Shown here: in pieces, positions 21,059 through 33,148 of the stretch
Layout: the number at the start of each line of letters is the position of its first letter
How positions within the stretch are numbered: the first letter of the stretch is position 1
Source of the DNA: Laguncularia racemosa
Lineage: Eukaryota > Streptophyta > Magnoliopsida > Myrtales > Combretaceae
Assembly (NCBI GenBank): GCA_037954665.1
Contig: JBBMOL010000206.1
Span: forward strand, 558,001-622,000
DNA length: 64,000 nucleotides
Direction of reading: 5' to 3'
Program-made: the position numbers and the translations under genes
The notes under the pieces: model-generated
Databases searched by the model: none
What the model saw: only the letters and a program-made list of their open reading frames with translations
What the model was told of the DNA's origin: nothing

Positions 21059-21912
21059 TTGAGTGGAAAGGACTCCATTATGGTTGTCATTGATCGCTTC
21101 AACAAAATGTCACATTTTGTGCCTTGCCACAAAATAGATGATGCACTTTTTATAGCTAATCTTTTTGTGCAGGAAATTGTTAAACTATATGGTGTTCCAT
21201 ACAGTATAATGTCTGATAGAGACACTAAGTTTCTTAGCTTTTTCTAGAAGACACTTTGGAAAAGACTTGGTACTAAACTCATGTATAGTACCTCATGTCA
21301 TCCCTAAACGGACGCCTAAACGAAGGTTGTCAATCGTACTCTTGGTGCCTTACTAAGAGCAATGGTTAGCAAGAATCTTCATGATTGGGACTTGTGTCTT
21401 CCTATTATTGAGTTCGCTTACAATAGGTCAATTCATATTTCAACCAGTAAGTCTCCCTTTGAAGTTGTGTATGGTTATAATCTTACTCTTCCATTGGATT
21501 TAATAGCTAATCCGGTAACAAAGGAAGAAAGCTTAAGTGGAGTGGAACGAGCAAAGGAGATTTAGAAACTCCATCATAAGGCATTTGAACACCTTCAGAA
21601 AACTCAGGAGAAGAAAAAACTTTAGGGAAACAAAAACAGGAAAACCAAAATTTATAACACAAGTGATCTAGTTTGGATTAATCTCAGCAAAGACGGGTTT
21701 TCTCATAAGAAGTCACAAAAGCTTTCACTTAGAGTAGATGGACCTTTCCAAGTTCTAAAGCGTATCAACAACAATGCGTACAGGATAGATCTACCAGGAG
21801 AATACAGTGTCTCTGCTACATTCAATGTTGCAGATCTATCACCTTATATACTAGATGATATACATGAAGACCCATTAGATTTGAGGGCAAATCTTCCACA
21901 GGCCCGAGGAGA
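21059..21912 (+). pseudogene. Integrase of element D, N-terminally deleted
   Basis: The deletion joins SEKLSG of RNase H to KDSIMVVIDRF of integrase, so the HHCC finger and the first catalytic aspartate (DISMDF in A and E) are missing. SDRDTKFLSFF keeps the second aspartate. Two TAA codons at 21305-21307 and 21317-21319 replace the glutamines of the PQTxGQTE block, and the third acid is replaced (TKVVNRT). A TAG replaces the tryptophan of FWKTLW. The GPFQVLKRINNNAYRIDLPG module and the end LDLRANLPQARGDD lead into the 3' LTR. Confidence 0.88.
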
Positions 21913-22597
21913 TGATGTGAATTAAATCAATGCAGCAACATGACCCATAACAAGAGTGAGAGCTAGAGGATTACAGAACTTAGCATCGAGAATCATTTTT
22001 GAACAAATGGAACCCGAAGACATTCACATAGTGTCTTCATTTACTTTATATAATTGTTTTGTATTTAATTAGGTACATTTATTGATATTACAGGATGACG
22101 AGAAAACATACTAGTGCTTGGTTTGTGGATGATTCACAGTTCATGGTGAACCTAAATGAATAAAAGAAACTGGGCTTGTGTTGTGTTTTATGGACCCAAG
22201 AGAGCATTAAAGGAACTGGCACCATGTGTAGCTATTTTATTTGTGTTATTTTTCCATATTTAGGATAAGTATAAATACTTGTAAAAAGACAACAAAAGGA
22301 CACTTTTGAGGGATAATATTTCGGCTGTTATTCACGTGGAAAGGAGAGTCCTCTTCTATTGCATAATACTCTTATCAATTTCTTGACTAGGGATTGTGCG
22401 AGTGAAATTGTTGTGTGTTGCATCAACAATTGCAAATTGTTCCTTGATTCTACTAGTGCATCATATCTGGTAAGGATTCGAGAGCTTCATTTTATTATTG
22501 TTCACGCTCAATTAGGGTTCACGCCAATCTTGTTGCACAATTACTTAATTAAATCTTCAATTAGGATTATTAATTGGAATTGGATCTTGGCATATCA
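21913..22597 (+). mobile_element. 3' LTR of element D
   Basis: Preceded by the purine run GAGGAGA. It starts TGATGTGAATTAAATC and ends GGCATATCA, followed by the TTATC duplication. The pol frame runs into it: after two stops it encodes PITRVRARGLQNLASRIIFEQ, read as two pieces, the CR-like tail also seen in the B/G/I LTRs. A palindromic TATA-type box (ataagtataaatacttgt) lies near 22265. Confidence 0.88.
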
Positions 22598-25500
22598 TTA
22601 TCACTGCAAATATTGTATCTATAAATGTCATCATCATCATTCCAAACATCGTTGTTGTAAATATAATTGCAGCAAATGTCGTCATCGTCGCTACAAATAT
22701 CACGCCACAAAAATCATCGCTACAAATGTCATTGCTACCATTATTGTCGTCGCAAATATCATCGTCCGTCATTATAATTGTCATTATTGTTGTTGCAAAC
22801 ATTGTCATCACAAATATCATTGCTACATATGTCATCATTGTGGTAAAGTTCATCACTGCAATTGTTGTCTTCATTGTTGTAAACATCATTGCCACAAAAT
22901 TTCATCGTTGTAAATGTGGTCACCACAAATACTATCATAGCAAATGCTGTTGATGTAAATATTGTCTTTGCAAATATCATTGTTGTAAATGCCATTGTCT
23001 TCCCAAAGTTTGTCATTGTAAATGCTATCATTGTCACTGCAAACAACATTGCCACAAATATCATTGATGCAAATGTTGTTGTTGAAATTATTGTTGCTGT
23101 AAATATCCTTGTTGTCATTACAAAAATCATCGTAGAAAATATCAATGTTGCAATTATTGTCGCTGTAACCATCATTGCCCTAAATATCATCGCTGCAATT
23201 GTTGTCATTGCAAATGTCTTCGTCGTCACTACAAACATTGTCGCCGCAAATGTCATCACTACAAATATTGTCACTACAAATGTGATCGCCACAAATATGG
23301 TTGCTGTAAATACTATTCCTACATATATTGTCGCTACAAATGTCATCACTACAAATATTATAGTTGGAAGTGTCATTGCTGCAAATATCGTCACTGCAAA
23401 TATTGTCACCGTATATATCATCGCTATAAATATTGTTATCATCGCTGCAAACATCATCACCACAAATATTATCTCCTTAAATCTTGTTGTCGTGGGAAAA
23501 TTTATCGTTACAAAGGTTGTTATTGTCATTGCAAACATCATCACCATAGCAAATGTTGTTACTGCAAATATTAGTGTTGTAAATATGATCGCTGCAAATG
23601 TCTCTATTGTCGTTGCAAACATCGTCGCCGTAAATATCAACACTCCAAATGCCGTCCTCATGGCAAAGTTTGTTGCTGCCAATGTCGTCATCACCGTTAC
23701 ACACATTAGCCGCAAATATTATCACTACAAATGTCGATGCTGCTATTATTGTCACCGCAAGTGTTATCACTGCAAATGTTGTCGACTTGGCAAACTTTGT
23801 CACTACAAATGTCATCACTATCGTTGCAAATGTTATCACCCTAATAATTGTCTCCACAAATATTGTCACTGTAAATGTCATCTTTATCGCTATAAACATC
23901 ATCACCACAAATATTATCGCTGCAATGTTATCGTTGTGGCCAAGTTTGTTGCTACAAATGTTATCTCTATGGCCGCGAACATTGTACTGTAAATATCACT
24001 ACAAATGTCGTCGTCGTTGCAATGTTTGTCACTGCAAACATTGATGCTGTAATTATCGTTGCTACAAAATTTGTTGTCGTGGTAAAGGTCATCACTGCAA
24101 ATGTTGACGTCATCACAGCAAACATCGTTGCCGCAAATATCATGGCTAGAAATGTTGTTATCATGGCAAAGTTTGTCATTGCAAATGTTGTCGTTATCCT
24201 TTTAAACATCGTCATTGCAAATTTTGTCGTGACAAATGTTGTTGTTGTAATTTTGTCGTTGCAAATATTGATGCTGCAAATGTTATCGCCGTCACTGCAA
24301 ACATCGTCACCGTAACTATCATCACTACAAATGTTGTTGCTGTAAATTTCATCGCTACAAATGTCGTCGTTGTAGATATTTTTGACTTAAATATTGTCAT
24401 TGTAAATGTCCTTGTTGTCACTGCAAACATCATCACTACAAATATCATTATTGCAAATGTTGTCGTTATGGCAAAGTTTGTCATTGCTAATGTCATCATC
24501 TTTATTGTAAACATCGTCACTACAAATATTGTTGTTGCAAATGTTGTTGTCATGCTAATGGTTGTTGCTACAAATATCGACGTTGTTACTGCAAACATTG
24601 TTGCCACAAATATCATTGCTGCAAATGTTGTCATTATTGTCACAAATATTGTTGCTACAAATGGTGTTAATGGAATTACAGTCGCTACAAATATTGTTGC
24701 TGCAAATGTCCTTGTTGTTGCTGCAAACATCATCGCTGCAAATGTTGTCATCGTAGTAAAGTTTGTCGCTACAAATGTAGTCATCATAGCTACAAACATC
24801 ATTGTTGCAAATATCGATGCTGCAAATGTTGTCATCGTAGCAAAAGGTTGTCTCTACTAATGTCGATATCGTGACTATAAACATCATCACCAAAAATATT
24901 ATTGCTGCAAACATCATTGCTGCAAATGTCGTCTTTGCAATTAATGTAGCTACAAATATCGCCACCATAAATGTCATTGCTGCAAATGTTGTCACTATTA
25001 ATGTCAACATCCTCACTACAAGTTTCATAGTCACAAATATCATTGCTACAAATGTCATTGTTGTCGCTGCAAACATCATTGCAAATGTCATTGTTGCTGT
25101 GAATATTGTCACTGCGAATGTCTTTGTCATTACTGCAAACATCATCGCTGTAAATATTAGCACTTCAAATGTAGTTGCCACAAATATTGTCACTGCAAAT
25201 GTTGTCGCTATAAATATTGTTGCTATAAATATCGTGGCTGCAAATATCTTCACCATCACTGCAAACATTGTTGCCACAAATATCGTTGTTGCAAATGTCA
25301 CCATCATCATTGCAAATATCGTCATCGCAAATATCATTACTGCAAATGTCATCACTGCCATTATTATTGTCACAAATATCATCATTGCAAATGTGGTCAC
25401 CACAAATATTATCGTTACAAATATTGTTGCCACAAATATCATCACTATAAATGTTGTCCTTGTTGCTGCAAAGATCATTACCACAAATATTATCTCTACA

Positions 25501-26267
25501 TTGCAAACATCGTTGCCGCAAATATCATTGGTATAAATCTCATCGCTATAATTATTGTCGCAAAAAATATCATTGTTGCAAATATTGTTGCCACATATAT
25601 TATTGCTAACAAATGTCATTGTTGTCGCTACAAACATCATCGCTGTAAATATTATTGTAGCAATTGCTATTGTCGTCGCTGCAAACATTGTCACCGCAAA
25701 TATTATCGTTGCAAATGTTATTATGGCAAAGTTTGCTACTGCAAATGCCATCGTTGTTGCTTTAAACATCATTGTTGTAAATATCATCGCTGCAAATGCT
25801 GTTGCTGCTATTATCATCATCGCTACAAGCATTATTAAGGAAAATATCACGCTATAACTGTCGTCATTGTGGTAATGTTTGTCGTAAAAAAACTCACCAC
25901 CATCACTACAAACATCGTCGCGGTAAATATTATCATTGCAAATGCCTTCGCTGTAATTATTGTCATCACAAATATAGTCATAGCAAATGTCATCATCATC
26001 GTTGCATATGTCATTGTAGCAAAGTTTGTCATTGCAAATGTCATCGCTGTCATTGCAACATTGTTGCCACAAATATAATTGGTGCAAAAGTTGTTGCTAC
26101 AATTATTGTCGCTACAAATATTGTTGCTGCAAATGTCGCCGTCTTCATGACAAACATCATTGATGCAAATATCATCACTACAAATGTTGTTATCATCATT
26201 GCGAATATTGTGCCACAAACATCATTGCTTGAAATGTTGTCACTACAATTGTTGTCACCACAAATAT
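22598..26267 (+). repeat. Compound minisatellite, block 2c
   Basis: Longest uninterrupted stretch of the middle array (3.67 kb). The syntax is clear: 21-bp aaatgtcrtcrtcrtcrctrc units are followed by aaacatcrtcrccac, then aaatatc and aaatgtc units. 18-bp ...gtggc or ...atggc units are followed by aaagtttgtcrctac. Frames up to 510 codons are open on the minus strand and 367 on the plus strand, both low-complexity. It ends with AATAT (26263-26267), duplicated by the next insertion. Confidence 0.94.
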
Positions 26268-27308
26268 TGATGTGCCTAATTCCACTAAGAAGCACAATCA
26301 AAAGACTTAAAAAAAACAATCTCAAGTCTAAGCAAAATCAGATCCACAAAGGGCACTTTTCACGTGAACCCTAATGAAGAAATGATGAAATCCAAATATC
26401 CAATGATATAATTAGAATACCACAATCATAATATCTTCTATCAACACTCTAATCGCATATAATCCACGAAAATAAACCTCAAATTCAAAAGAAAACCGTA
26501 ATAATAAGAATCCCTTTCCAATAGAGAAGAACACGTTTTCAAATGTAATCTTCAATGATGATCCGAATCAAATTGATAAGTACTTCAAATAAGCACAAGA
26601 ATTCGTGAATAACAATATGTATTTCTGACCAAGAACTATCTCAATTCAACCCTAGATATGACACACTAGAGAAGGAAAGAAATCACAACAAAATGAAATT
26701 GATATAACTCACAATTTCAAGATGTTGCACTCGCCACAATTTCAACTCTTAGGATTGAAATTGATAAGAGTTTGGAACCAAGGTATGAACCCTAATTCTT
26801 ACGTGAAATGTAGTGTTTAATCTGCAAAATGATAAGCTTCCTCAAACCCTCTCTTGAGCAAGTATTTATACTTGCTACTCTTAGGGTTAAAAAGTGCTCA
26901 AAATTACAAGTTTGCCACTTTTAAGGTGGCTAGCCCTAAATGAAAATTACAAGGAAATAAAAGTGTCCCAAAACCAAAATACAACCAAAATAGTTCATAA
27001 AAGAGTAATATATAAAAGAAATGGTCTTCAAGATGCCGGTCTTCTATAGAATCCATCGGCCCAGCTCATCGCCGGTTTAGGTCGGTCCATGGATAACCTA
27101 CAAGCTGAGTTTGAGGGAGTTTGTCCAATGCCCTATAAAATATAATAAGTGTGCCTGTTGGAAAACACAATACAAGAATAATAGAAAAGAGGTTAATATA
27201 TAAATAATTTCAGGGTCGATCTGCTCAAAATGGGCCCTCAACGCCAAGATTTGAATTCCTTTAGTTCTTGCCCTAATGATAGGTCTTGTTAGATTTTTAT
27301 TCCTATCA
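26268..27308 (-). mobile_element. Solo LTR of the B/G/I family in satellite
   Basis: Flanked by AATAT (26263-26267 and 27309-27313). On the minus strand it runs TGATAGGAAT... to ...GGCACATCA, 1041 bp. It has the CR-like coding start (RPIIRARTKGIQ on the minus strand), the palindromic TATA box at 26858-26875, and no internal region. It is most likely the product of recombination between the two LTRs of one element. Confidence 0.93.
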
Positions 27309-28207
27309 AATATCATCGCTATAAATGTCATTGTCATCACATCAAATGTCATTGCCTCAAATATCATCGACTACAAATGTCGTCACTACAATTATTGTTG
27401 CTACAAATATCATTGTTGTAAATATTGTTGTTATAGATATTGTTGCTACAAATGTTGCCGTTGTCGCAACAAACTTCATCACCACAAATATCTTTGTTAC
27501 AAATGTCTTCCTCATGGCAAAGTTTGTCATTGCAGTAAACATCGTGCCGCAAATGTTGTCATTGTAATTATTGTCACCGCGAATATCGTTATTACAAATG
27601 TCCCCATCGTTGTTGCAAACATCGTTGCCACATATATCATTGCTACAAATGACTTTACTGTAATCATTATTGCTACAAAAATGGTCACTACAAATTTCAT
27701 TATTGTTGCTGCAAGCATCGTCGCCACAAATATGATCGTTGCAAAGGTTATTGTCATGGTAAAGTTTATTGCTGCGAGTGTCATTATCATTGTTGTGAAC
27801 ATCATTGCTGCAAATGTCATCACTGCAATTGTTATCGTCATTGCCATAAACATCGTCTTTGCAAATCCTATCACTACAATAATTTTTGCCATAAATATCA
27901 TCACTATAAATGTCGTTGTTGTCTCTACAAACATCATTGCTACAAATGTCATCCTTGTGGAAAATTTTGTTGCAATTGTCATCATCACTGCAACTATCAT
28001 TGTTGCAATTATTGTCGTCGCTAAATTTGTCACTACAAATCTTGTTATCGTAGTTACCAACATCACCACCACAAATGTCATTACTACAAATGTTGTCATC
28101 ATGGCACAGTTTGCCGCTAAAAATATCATTGTCATCACTGCGAACATAATCACCACAAATATCATCACTTGATATGTCATCGCCACTATTATTGTCACCG
28201 CAAATGT
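27309..28207 (+). repeat. Compound minisatellite, block 2d
   Basis: Continues block 2c directly after the AATAT duplication. It includes the 14-bp variant aaacatcgtgccgc near 27538. The repeat fades at about 28207 (...caccgcaaatgtagg) into unrelated AT-rich DNA. Confidence 0.93.
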
Positions 28208-28539
28208 AGGTAACACACTTAAATATTGCATTTTTTTTAAATTACATAAATATTGTGCCCGTAAAACATATTATTGAAATAGGTTTCGAAGTCGTAGATC
28301 TCATATGTGACTTTAGTGTAAAAAAAAAATGAGATGAAGGCACAGACTCAGTCAATGCCTTTAGCACAAATTTTCTTTTTTCTTTTTTTCCCTCTAAGCC
28401 TACACGAATCTTACTATAAACCTATAAAGTTTCTGCAAACCTATAAAATTATTATAAAATTACGTCTACAAACTTAAAAAGTGATATAGTAAATATATAT
28501 AGTAATACATAGGAAAGAATTTGCACTAACACTTTTAAG

Positions 28540-28547
28540 TATAAATA
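28540..28547 (+). promoter_or_regulatory. Candidate TATA box upstream of the PMD pseudogene
   Basis: TATAAATA in the context cttttaagtataaataggaat, followed by a CT-rich stretch of about 70 bases that would suit a 5' UTR. It is on the same strand as the PMD remnant but about 1.07 kb from its ATG. No functional evidence. Confidence 0.4.
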
Positions 28548-29032
28548 GGAATCCTCAATTCAGTTCATTTGTTCACATTTCATATCTCACATATCGATCT
28601 TTGATTTTTCTCTATAAGAGTAAGTTTGCAAAAAAAAAAATTCATAATTTTTGTTTTATTTAGGTTTTAATCTACTTAAATACGTATGTGGAAATTTCTT
28701 CATCAAGATCGTGGTATGTTTTCTTACGAAGAAATTTAATTTTATTGTTATTATTGAAGTAGTATATTGCATAAATTTTATGACATGTAAATATGTGTAT
28801 TGCATAAATTTTATTGAAGTGTTAGTTATTATTAATTAACAATTAATTAGTAATTGATTAATTATTAATGTTTCATTAATTAACATTAGTAAATGAATTA
28901 TGTATATATGTTATGATAACGTATTTTTGTAAACGTAGCCATAAATTAATTTATTGTTAATTAACTATTAATTAGTAGTGATTAGTCGTTAAGATATCGT
29001 TAATTAATTGCTAAGAAATTAAGTAACCAAAA

Positions 29033-29590
29033 ATTTTGTATTAGATGGAAATGTAAAATATTTGTATTGTTTAGTAAAATTAGCTATAAGAGTAAGTAGT
29101 CAGTAATTATCCGTTAATTAAAGGTAATTAGTTATTAAGACGTAGTTAATTAATTATTGTAAAAGTAATTAGTAAAATATTTTGTATTTGTTTGAAGGTG
29201 GGATTATTTGTATGCTTTTGAAGATTGAGTTATAAAATTAATTAGTTATTGATTATCCATTAATCAAGGGCAATTAGTCGTTACTATATTGTTATTTAAA
29301 TGCTAAACAATTAATTAGTGAAAAATTTTATATTGGGTAGAAATATAAAATATTTATATTGTTTAGTAAAATTAGCCATAAGAGTAAGTAGTTAATAATT
29401 ATTCGCTAATTAAAGGTGATTAGTTGCTAAAATGTGGTTAATTAATTGTTTGAAGGTGGGATTATTTGTATGCTTTTGTAGATTGAGTTATAAAATTTAT
29501 TAGTTCATCAAGGGGAATTAGTTGTTAATATATCATTATTTAATTGCTATATAATTAATTAGTGAAAAGTTTTGTATTGGTTGCAAATTG
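29033..29590 (+). repeat. Tandem duplication of about 295 bp in AT-rich DNA
   Basis: Blocks at 29036-29200 (tttgtattagatgg...attagctataagagtaagtagt...) recur at 29326-29475 (ttatattgggtag...attagccataagagtaagtagt...). The block tttgaaggtgggattatttgtatgcttttg recurs at about 29195 and 29453, read as two pieces. The order is kept, so it is a direct duplication with substitutions and small deletions. Confidence 0.75.
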
Positions 29591-29618
29591 AAATTATTTG
29601 TATAATTTCGCATAATAG

Positions 29619-31113
29619 ATGGACCTTGGACCTTTTGATCCTTCAATGTTGACACAGTAGGCCAATCATCGATCATAAGCATTTTATGTTGCATTAGAAA
29701 TAGGAAAATTGAAGGATTATATAGGATAGAGAGGTAATGAATATTTTACTTGTCAATTAGTTTACATTGCATTAGAAATAGGAAAACATTTGACATAATC
29801 TTAGCATAAGAGCAAGCAACCATCGCTGTGCGACGATGTGAGTTGTCACTCCGTCGTGATGAGCATACGATATCATTCGACGCATGAATGGAACCATACT
29901 TGCAATTGGCTAGATTTGAAGGTGTTAGTCAACTACCCTACATACCCCTTAATTGGCACAAGATTACAACATTGATAGAGAGATGGCGTCTAGAGACGCA
30001 TACATTTCACATACTAACGGGGGAGTTTACCATTACGCTATAAGATGTGGAGATCCAGTTGGGACTCCCTATGGATGGCCAGGCAGTTATAGGGAGTGCT
30101 TGCCTAGATTGGAGAGCAATATGTGAAGAACTGTTGGGTGCGGGACTTGGTTCCTGCGGTAGAGGCGAGCGCATTAGTATAATATGGCTCCGCAATTGGC
30201 TCTGGCTAGTCCCATTAGATGCGAATGTGGAGAAAATACATTGAGCTACTCATGCATACATTCTACAACTGTTAGGGGGATTTATCTTTGCCGATAAATC
30301 CACCGCCTTCATGTATGCAATGTAATTACCATTATTGGAACATTTTGACATCGCTGGGTCATATAGCTGGGGGGCTGCATGCCTAACGTGGTTATATCGC
30401 CAACTCTGTGTTGTGTCCTCACCGTCGGCACATGAGATTAGAGGGGTAACCATATTGCTACAGGTGTGGGCTTAAGATAGATTTCCCCACATCGCACCGA
30501 TTAGTTGATAGGGATTATCTGTACCAGTTAGATGTCCACTGGTGGCATGGTGGAACACATAGGGGGACACGCAGTTTCACCCCACCCATGTATTCGCCGC
30601 AATTCAGGATGTGCTGGATAGGTAGAATATGTTGTAGGTACCTTAGTAATCATATTTATTTCCTTACAACTAATGATGTTTATCATTTACGTTAAATAAA
30701 ATTTCCTATTTCCAGTTTAATGGGAGTCATACGACCTAAATTTGATCAATACACTACCATCTTTCTACACAGCTAGCATGTACGTTTAGATGGCTTAGGT
30801 GCCACTCATTTGTTTCCACATTGTTAAGTGGCATTTCCCAGATCGAGTGGCCAGGCAATTCGGCAAGTTCCAATAATCCTATAGTCGGTGAACATGCAGT
30901 TGGAGCTACATGAAATCGATATGCGTGGCCGGATTGATGCCGATTGGACCGTCCTACATGAAGTTTATTTGAACATGCAGGAATAGTGGGTTGATCAAGC
31001 CATTCCTATAGAAGGCCCTTGCAGTTTGCATGAAAGTTACCTACAATGGTATGGGTCGATAAGTAGGAGATACATTGGCCGTACAGGGGAAATTCTTAGA
31101 TTTTTGGTAAGAC
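29619..31113 (+). pseudogene. Plant mobile domain (PMD, MAIN/MAIL1-like) pseudogene
   Basis: PMD proteins occur as host proteins (MAIN, MAIL1, PP7-long) and inside plant transposons; MAIN-type members act in the nucleus. Here the start is MDLGPFDPSML at 29619. In frame from 29906: LARFEGVSQLPYIPLNWHK, ERWRLETHTFH, TGEFTITL-stop-DVEIQLGLPMDG, LDWRAICEELLG. After a TGA at 30242, GGFIFADKS, LPLLEHFDIAGSYSWGAACL, WLYRQLC and LLQVWA-stop-DRFPHIAP. Later pieces: ICFHIVKWHFPDRVARQFG and LHEIDMRGRIDADWTVLHEVY. Stops and frameshifts prevent a product. The WRLETHTFH and QLGLPMDG blocks are diagnostic. Whether the source was a host gene or a transposon passenger cannot be told. Confidence 0.88.
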
Positions 31114-31189
31114 CCATTTACATACATTGTTGAGTGGCATTTCCCAAATCATGTTAACCTTAATTTACATTTTCTTCAAACTTGCAAGG

Positions 31190-31860
31190 TGACAGTGCAT
31201 AAAACATTCTTAACCTCATTGAGTCTCTCATCAGAATTTTCTTTTCACTCTATTTTTTTCTCAACACTCAATCTTTTTTCCCTCTTTTCTTTTTTCTCTA
31301 TAATATCACTCAACTTAATTCTACCACTCACTCTCGTCTGTTCTCCCTCTTTTTCTTCTGCAATAGTACTCAATTTATTTTTAACACTCATTCTCTTTTG
31401 CTCTCTCTCTTTCTGTATTTTCATTTGATTTTCATAAACCTCATTAAGTTTCAAAGGACAAAGAGTAATAAGTTTCGATGCTTGTACAAATGAGTACTTG
31501 TTGGTGAATCTATCATGTTTCACCTGTCTGTCAAATTGTAATGGCCTCCCTAAAAACAAGTGTATAGCTTGCATTAGAATTACATCACACAGTACTTTAT
31601 CCCCATACTTCCCAATGCTAAAAGAAATTAACACCTGTTTTGTAACTCTAACTTCACCACCATTGTTTAATCATTGCAATTTGTACAGATAAGGATGTTT
31701 AATTGTAGAAGCCCCAACTTTTCTACCATGGTTGTGTTGGCAGCATTTGTACAACTCCCACCATCTATAATCACACTACATACCTTATTTTGAACTAGGC
31801 ATCTAGTATGAAAGATATTCTCCTGTTTCACATTTTCCTCTCCTCTAACTTGTATAGTCA
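31190..31860 (-). pseudogene. Protease region of element H
   Basis: On the minus strand: NIFHTRCLVQNKVCSVIIDGG with the catalytic aspartate intact, CTNAANTTMVEKLGL, a frame change near 31680, then ISFSIGKYGDKVLCDVILMQA and HLFLGRPLQFD. A Lys/Glu-rich linker follows (KEREQKRMS..., 31245-31430), as between protease and RT in E. The sequence ends in that linker at about 31190. Homology is clear, function is excluded by the breaks. Confidence 0.82.
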
Positions 31861-33058
31861 AAGCTCTTTTGGCTACTAACAACTCTCCCTGAACAACATA
31901 CTCCTCCCCATCATTATCTTCCAATGGTGGCATAGACTTGTGATCCGAGTCACTATCAGTTTCAATCTCACCATTATCCCTCATCACCATAACTCATTTA
32001 TTGGGACATTGACTAGCTACGTGCCCTCTACCCTAACATTTAAAACATTTAATATCTTGATTCCTAGAAGTAGAAGGATCAAATTTACCTCTAGTCCCTT
32101 GAGATACTAAGTCTAATGTTTGTTCTAGTAGTGGTTTGGAATAGAGCTATTTCTCCTCCTTTTCCCCTATGTCAGCTCTCCAATTAAAAGAACTCAGTAT
32201 GGCAAGTGTGGTGCTACTACTCTTTCGCCTAAGTTTCTCAACTTTAATGGCCATTTGAATCATATCCTCCGGTTTCACATAATGCTGCAACTCCACCACA
32301 TTCTGAATCTCCCTATTCAAGCTTGCTAAGAACTTATCCATAGTTGCCTCTTAGTCCTCCTCAATGTTAGCCCTAATCATGATAACCTCCATCTCTTTAT
32401 GATATTCCTCTACTCTACTATTACCTTGCTTAAGGGTTTGTAATTTTTTGTACAATTCCCTATAATAGTATATAGGTACGAATCGTTTCCTCATGATCCT
32501 CTTCATCTCCTCCCATGTGCCTATTGGTGGTTCCTTATTCCTCATCCTATTCAACAAAAGATGATCCCACCAAACAATTGCATAATCAGAAAATTCAATG
32601 GCAGCAAGTTTTACCTTTTTAACTTTGGAATAGTCGTGGCACTAAAAAATCATCTCCACCTTCTTCTCCCACTTCAGATACACCTCAAGGTCATTCTTCC
32701 CTTAGAAGGAAGGGATTTTTATCTTTATGTTCCCTAGGCTACTATCTTCTTCATGCCTAGCTCCTTTATTTCTCCTTACATTCCTCTTACCACTCATAAA
32801 AGAATCCTAATCAAATTCAACTACAGACCCTTCTCTACCTCACTCATCTTCCTCCATGCGCACTACCCTTCTTGGTATTTTAACCCTCCTACACCCCGTA
32901 GAAGCAATCCGTGACCGCTCGAAATTCTGCTCTATCTGCTCATGAAATTGATCCATTTCCACTCTAAACATTCTCCTCATCTCCGTAGTTAAAGTTTCCA
33001 TGATCAATCTTATATCCATTCCCCCTATCACACTTTTAGGAGAATTTCTATTAGACAT
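31861..33058 (-). pseudogene. gag: gag of element H
   Basis: The start is MSNRNSPKSVIGGMD at 33058, with RMFRVEMDQFHEQIEQNFE forming a likely coiled coil. A stop follows MEEDE at the position where F also has a stop (TGA here, TAG in F), so the ancestor probably had TGG. The capsid part has WEKKVEMIF, YAIVWWDHLLLNRMRN, RFVPIYYYRELYKKL and MDKFLASLNREIQNVVELQ. The knuckle reads CFKC-stop-GRGHVASQC (about 32045-32004) with a stop replacing the usual glutamine. Several stops make it non-functional. Confidence 0.87.
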
Positions 33059-33148
33059 ATTTTCTGCACATGACAATTTTTGGAGTAATAAAATGAAATC
33101 TCTCAAATTCACTCACTCACGTATTTCATTCAAATCGCTCTACTATTC

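Larger units (their letters stand above)
16700..22597 (+). mobile_element. Element D: LTR-gag-pol-LTR CRM-type retrotransposon
   Basis: Flanked by TTATC on both sides (16695-16699 and 22598-22602) inside satellite. The order is 5' LTR, primer site, leader, gag, protease, RT, part of RNase H joined to integrase, short polypurine tract, 3' LTR. Nearly every domain contains stop codons, most of them at glutamine positions, and a deletion removes the back of RNase H and the front of integrase. The gag and LTR relate it to the B/G/I family. Confidence 0.93.
28208..29618 (+). other. AT-rich region upstream of the PMD pseudogene
   Basis: No coding region is supported. It includes poly-A tracts, a TATA box at 28540-28547 and, from about 29030, a tandem duplication rich in TTAATTA. 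The position suggests the former promoter, 5' UTR and perhaps an intron of the PMD gene or of the transposon that carried it. Confidence 0.5.

Noticed and set aside
24555..26087. 510-codon minus-strand frame as a membrane protein
   Set aside because: The hydrophobic MIF/VAT pattern is the reverse reading of the 15-bp unit and occurs in every block; 14-bp variants break it elsewhere.
22598..28207. CRISPR-like array
   Set aside because: Units are contiguous without unique spacers, vary in length by threes, and the context is a plant genome.
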